Assembly: GCA_024734495.1 (NCBI GenBank)
Contig: JALMQS010000070.1
Coordinates: 10,264,572 to 10,328,571 of the forward strand
Source of the DNA: Forficula auricularia
Lineage: Eukaryota; Arthropoda; Insecta; Dermaptera; Forficulidae
Reading direction: 5' to 3'
Length of the DNA stretch: 64,000 bases
Shown here: in pieces, positions 60,133 through 64,000 of the stretch
How the letters are laid out: each line of letters starts with the position of its first letter
Position numbering within the stretch: the stretch's first letter is position 1
Made by a program: the position numbers and the translations under genes
Notes under the pieces: generated by a model
Databases searched by the model: none
Seen by the model: the letters and a program-made list of their open reading frames with translations, nothing else
Told to the model about the DNA's origin: nothing

Positions 60133-60639
60133 CCAAAATCTTAGGTTAGACATCTGGCTGATGAACTAATAAAAAAGGGAATGCGGGTCGAGCTCGAATA
60201 TTTATATCAGAGCTCGGCCGGGAACAGGAAGCCAGACATCGTGGCGAAGGACGGATCGGGGACGGTGTGGGTTCTGGATGTGCAGATAGTGTCAGCGCTT
60301 CACGGACTGGGGGTTGCCCACAGAAACAAAATCAATTGTTATAAGGGCAGCTCCAGTCTGGTGATCAACATTGCAGCATGGTTTGGGGTGGGCTCGGGTT
60401 CTGTGAGAGTTGAAGCCATCACACTCTCGTGGAAGGGAGTGTGGTGGCATAAAGCGGTGCCTCCCCTTGTCGCCCTGGGAATTTCCCATAGAACTTTATG
60501 CGATATGAACTTCAGGGCGATGAGGGGTTCTTTGATGAATTTTTATAGCTTCAAAGGGAGAACTTATAGGAAAATCGCCATGCGCTATAAATTGTATAAA
60601 GAAAGAAAAAAAAAAAGAATTTGTAAATATATTATGTAA
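60133..60639 (+). pseudogene. R2-type restriction-like endonuclease domain (truncated ORF)
   Basis: The frame opens after a stop at ~60142 with VRHLADELIKKG, then (from Met 60181) reads RVELEYLYQSSAGNRKPDIV, AKDGSGTVWVLDVQIVSA, GLGVAHRNKINCYKG, ITLSWKGVWW and VALGISHRTL, to a stop at 60639. The PD...D spacing in KPDIVA...VLDVQ is the PD-(D/E)XK-like active site of the R2-clade endonuclease, and AHRNK and SWRGVW-type motifs follow in the usual order. RT and zinc fingers are missing (5' truncation). The remaining 150-odd codons have no stop. Confidence 0.85.
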
Positions 60640-60745
60640 ATCTTCCTATAATTATGTAAATACTCCTATATTTAAATTCACCCGACTATGTAAATATTTC
60701 TTGTTAGTGGAGGCCCCCACCTGCGTGGCGCAATAAACGAAAAAT
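60133..60745 (+). mobile_element. R2-type LINE 3' end, outside rDNA
   Basis: A truncated C-terminal ORF is followed by a ~105-base 3' UTR ending near gcgcaataaacg (~60728). The flanks are ordinary AT-rich repeats, with no 28S rDNA sequence at the 3' junction. Another repeat begins right after (60750-61080). Confidence 0.7.
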
Positions 60746-60749
60746 CAAT

Positions 60750-61080
60750 GGACCAAAACTACGTGTGAAATTTGGTTTCGATATTCACACTAGTTTTTGA
60801 GCTAGCTCGTTCACAGAAATTTGGTAACGCACAGACTAACAGAATATTTTGACAAAACAATTATTATCTTGAAAAATATAATTTTTTCGATGTACACTTA
60901 TTAGAGCTTTTTTGTAGAAATGCAATGGTTGTTGTTTGTTAAATGCAATGGTTTCGCTCAATTTTTTTAATCAAAATAGTTTCAGCCGTTTTTGAGATAT
61001 TTTGAAAAAAAGAACGAAAAAAAAAACACTTTTTTCATGGACGATTACAATACTTGACCATACCCTGTATGGTAAAGAAA
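60750..61080. repeat. Repeat shared (inverted) with 63115-63445
   Basis: 'attcacactagtttttgagctag', 'attttgacaaaa', 'aatcaaaatagtttcagccgtttt' and 'gattacaatacttgaccatacc' all return in complement at 63115-63445; partly related sequence lies at 15880-16110. The class is unknown; no ORF. Confidence 0.7.
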
Positions 61081-61550
61081 AAAGTTGTCTTCACATTAAT
61101 ATATAAAAAAAAAATATTTATTTGGAAACTTGGTTATTTAGGTAGAAACATCTTCTTACTGCAGCTTAGGTAAGTCACTCGCGAATAAATTAAAATTACA
61201 ATTATTTGAAATGAATTGTTAAAAAAATGTGCTGCCATCTTCTTTCATTACTAATACTTACCCCCTAGAGTTGTACGAAGAGGGGTGTGATTGTATGGTA
61301 AGTTTCTTTACCTACTCAAGGTAATATAAGTAAACCAAAAAACTAAGTTACATTCAAAATTTACTTAAAAATATATAACACTATAACATATTAAAATTTG
61401 TTATTCATTTATTTTTTGCTCGCCAATTGACTTCTCTGAGGTTGTTTTTAACGAGCCAGCATCGGGATTTAAAGCTCTAGTATGGATATTTTAAACTTCA
61501 TTTTGTCTTCAAAGCGCAGAACTGTGATCTGAGATCTCTAATGTACTTAA
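61081..61550. other. AT-rich DNA, no gene seen
   Basis: Nothing recognised. Confidence 0.4.
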
Positions 61551-61555
61551 AGATT

Positions 61556-61639
61556 AAATTGAAAGTTTTTGTGCCAAGGGTAGCAGAATTTTTATATATT
61601 GAAGGAGACTATAAAAGAGTGTGTCTTCTGCTGGAATTC
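61556..61639. mobile_element. Very short family-B Penelope-type insertion
   Basis: Only the tail (aattgaaagtttttgtgcc...gtagcag) and ~45 bases of arm (ggagactataaaagagtgtgtc) are present. acttaaagat flanks it on both sides (~61545 and ~61645), a 10-bp target duplication, so it is a complete but extremely 5'-truncated insertion. Confidence 0.7.
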
Positions 61640-61649
61640 CATTAACTTA

Positions 61650-62825
61650 AAGATGTATATACAAAATTTAGCAATTTTCACAACAGGCTCAGAAGACCGC
61701 ACTTTATAGTTCTTAAGGCCGCAGGTTCCACCCCTGATCTATACTAACAGTTTGATAAATATATTCATTTAATAAAATATAAAACAACGGAAAACCACCA
61801 CAGTGAGCACAGTGAACGATTCCCCAGAGCATTTCAATAGATACAATGGTCTTTAGAAAATGCAGGGGAGCGGGGAATCTCTGTTTTCTTTCCCACAACC
61901 GAACTAGAAGAGATTAAAAGAAAAATATTTATGGATAATATATATATAAAAAAAAGAAGAAATAATTGAATTGACTCTTAAGTAATTCCTCCCCATTTAA
62001 TTTCATGGTTGAAAAATTCCCTCTTAAGTCATGATTTGGGCTTTTATTAAATTATTCCCGACTAAATTGAATGTTTGCCATTAAAATGGCCATTAAAACG
62101 CCCTGATTGAATTATAAAGGGACTCTGTGGTTTTCAGGCCTTGACTCATTTATAGGCTGTTATATTTAGACATCCGCGTCCGTTGTTATCGAACATGTCT
62201 TATATCAAATTGGTGAGTTGTCATTTTAATACCATATAGGGACAAATTTAATTTCCTCTAATAATGTCATGATTAGAAGCTAACAATAAAATAACGAGTA
62301 TATTATTTAGTATTTAGATTCTAATAAAAAAAAAATACACATTTTTGGAAAACTGCAATTTTTATCTACTTCCGCCCTGCTCCATCCACAGCCCTTTTTT
62401 TTAGTTTTAAGTAGATACACATTCTTCTCAATTCTCGAAGAATTTAGATCACTCATGTTATTTAGATGTTGTTAGTGTTCATGACCCGTGTTTCAGGTGG
62501 CTAATTTTAAGTCGTACTAGTTCTGAAATAAATATCTTTAAGCCATTCAACATGTTTTCGTACCTCATCTTGGTCACTTTTCAGGAAAGTCAGAACAACA
62601 CAACTACCTTAATTGATTTGAACCAATAATTTATTACCACATATTCTTTGCATAAAAACCTAAATTAATAAAATATAATATTAGATATTGATTTATTTGG
62701 TAATATCTACCATATTTACTATTATTAGATGTTTCTACACTTAATAAGAGAGTGACTGAAATATGGGTCTCTGGCCCATTGAGGAAAGTATCTAGAACCT
62801 AATTCAGATATAATTGTCTTTAGTA
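61650..62825. other. AT-rich DNA, no gene seen
   Basis: No exon or repeat recognised. Confidence 0.4.
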
Positions 62826-62829
62826 ATCT

Positions 62830-63052
62830 GAATGTACGAGTTCAAATTGTCGATAGTATTTAGTAGGCATTACATTTCTAAGGAAATCACAAGGGGCGGT
62901 TGTCATATACTAGAGTAAACTAAAACAACCTTTCTGACATATAATTAAAAATAATCCAATCCATCTCGAATCTAGTAGATGACAACCTGTTTTGGTTTCC
63001 TTAGAAATTTAAAGCCTATTTTTCTAACGGCAATTTGAACTCTTACATTCGA
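62830..63052. mobile_element. Small foldback, Penelope-type subfamily
   Basis: Left arm 'gagttcaaattgtcg..tttctaaggaaatcac..gttgtcatatactaga' is matched inverted by 'tctagtagatgacaacc..tttccttagaaat..gcaatttgaactc'. It resembles the arms at 44702-44813 (gacaacct). No ORF or hammerhead core. Confidence 0.65.
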
Positions 63053-63114
63053 TTTGGGGAAAACCATTCCATAGCTCTTTGAATTTTAAAGAAATTCAAG
63101 ATTCGAAACACCTA

Positions 63115-63445
63115 TTACCATCTTTTTACTTTATCATAAAGGGTATGATCAAGTATTGTAATCGTGGATGAAAAAGTGTTTTTTGATTCGTTTTTTTTGA
63201 AATATCAAAAAACGGCGGAAACTATTTTGATTAAAAAAATTGGGCGAAATCAGGGCGTTTTGGGCAATAAAAAAGTCCTAATAAGTGAATATCAAAAAAA
63301 TTGTTAGTATTTTTCGAAATATTAACTATTTTGTCAAAATGTCTGTTAGTACGTGGGTGCGTGCGTTGCCAAATTTTTGTGGACCCACTAGCTCAAAAAC
63401 TAGTGTGAATATCAAAACGAAATTTCACATGTAGCTTTAGTGCAC
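63115..63445. repeat. Inverted copy of the 60750-61080 repeat
   Basis: Shares 'ggtatgatcaagtattgtaatc', 'aacggcggaaactattttgatt' and 'ctagctcaaaaactagtgtgaat' in complement. It is followed by a G14 run (63495-63508). Confidence 0.7.
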
Positions 63446-63529
63446 TGAGATTAAGAGCTGATTAGATTTTGGTTGAAATCAAACTAAAAATTAAGGGGGG
63501 GGGGGGGGCCTAAAAATTAAAATTTTAAG

Positions 63530-63700
63530 CAGGGCCGGCGCAGGGTAGGTTCAGCGCGTTCGCCGGAACCCGGCCCCGCGTTTTGAGAAGCCCGCGGTCT
63601 ACGAAAATTATCTAATTAAAAAACACCAATTTTGATTAACTTTTAACAGAATGATGATACCATTAGCAGATGCAAGACATTGTTTTAGTAGCGATGATTC
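63530..63700 (+). mobile_element. hAT-like 5' end fragment, second copy
   Basis: CAGGGCCGGCGCAGGGTAGG and the following ~130 bases match 44341-44470. The element is cut near 63690, where LINE sequence begins. Confidence 0.55.
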
Positions 63701-63710
63701 AGTTTAAATG

Positions 63711-64000
63711 AGTGACAAAAATCATCAAAGTTCAGTGTAACTCTATAAAGTCCTCATATCCTGGAAACTACTTTAGATCACTCGACTCAAACTCACTAGA
63801 ATTCAGGGATAAAATTTCAATGCTAGGCGTAGCTCTAGGGTCTGACCTTTCATGGAATGACCATATCTCAACCACTGCTAAAGCTGCAGCGCGCAAGCTT
63901 GGTCTCCTATTTAGGTCTAGGCGCTGTTATACTCCCAGTCAACTTCTTATACTGTATAAGGCTCAAATTCGTCCCTGTCTCGAATATGGCTCTGATCTGT
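63711..64000 (+). pseudogene. Jockey/CR1-like LINE C-terminal fragment, runs off the window
   Basis: The frame reads KIIKVQCNSIKSSYPGNYFR, SLDSNSLEFRDKISMLGVAL, SDLSWNDHISTTAKAAARKL, then LLILYKAQIRPCLEYGSDL to the last base. It is the same region as in the LINE at 25407-26067 and clearly the same family, in opposite orientation. An in-frame stop lies just upstream (~63708). The 3' part is outside the window. Confidence 0.8.

Overview
This window is AT-rich, intron- and transposon-dominated DNA from an animal nuclear genome, most likely an arthropod. The evidence is the set of transposable elements (Tigger/pogo, mariner, hAT, RTE, R2, jockey/CR1-like LINEs, Penelope-like elements), the absence of any bacterial operon layout, and one GC-rich exon that looks like the ligand-binding domain of an atrial natriuretic peptide (receptor guanylate cyclase type) receptor. 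The species cannot be fixed from the sequence. A mitochondrial ATP6 fragment in the nuclear DNA has G-rich third codon positions, which would be unusual for most insects.

Layout. 1-320 is a foldback element with a hammerhead-ribozyme-like core in each arm. 3446-4420 holds a fragment of a 119-bp-repeat family and another foldback. 5257-8368 is a decayed Tigger DNA transposon, split by a foldback/tandem-repeat element (5488-7507). 8648-9530 is an RTE-like LINE fragment. 10327-10379 is an isolated hammerhead-like motif with nearly complete helices. 12893-13646 is a short hAT element with an 8-bp target duplication, itself invaded by a Penelope-type foldback. A second copy of that foldback (18590-18855) keeps the best ribozyme core. 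19550-20741 is a second hAT element with a perfect 8-bp target duplication. 22440-23450 is a nuclear mitochondrial insertion (ATP6, perhaps 16S rRNA) split by a head-to-head mariner palindrome. 23826-25051 is an internally deleted Penelope-like element that still encodes a GIY-YIG domain and carries inverted terminal repeats with hammerhead-like cores. A jockey/CR1-like LINE fragment follows (25311-26067). 28600-29412 holds the only host-gene signals: a possible promoter with first-exon donor on the + strand, and the receptor exon on the - strand. 32755-35560 is a large inverted repeat enclosing a decayed helix-turn-helix ORF and an RTE insertion with a 13-bp target duplication. 35900-40310 and 53050-56670 are copies of an 'accgacttc' repeat family mixed with Penelope-type ends. 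41178-42832 carries a decayed LINE and a second copy of the 119-bp-repeat element, split by the third Penelope-type foldback. 44341-47700 has tandem repeats and a 600-bp foldback. 60133-60745 is the 3' end of an R2-type LINE outside rDNA. The window ends inside another copy of the jockey/CR1-like LINE.

The most notable theme is the density of hammerhead-ribozyme-like motifs. At least four sequence-distinct families occur, in both orientations and usually within foldback elements with 10-16 bp target duplications. This fits what is known of Penelope-like retroelements, whose terminal repeats encode hammerhead motifs with very short stem III. Apart from the receptor exon, no intact host protein gene is visible; coordinates of decayed elements are approximate.
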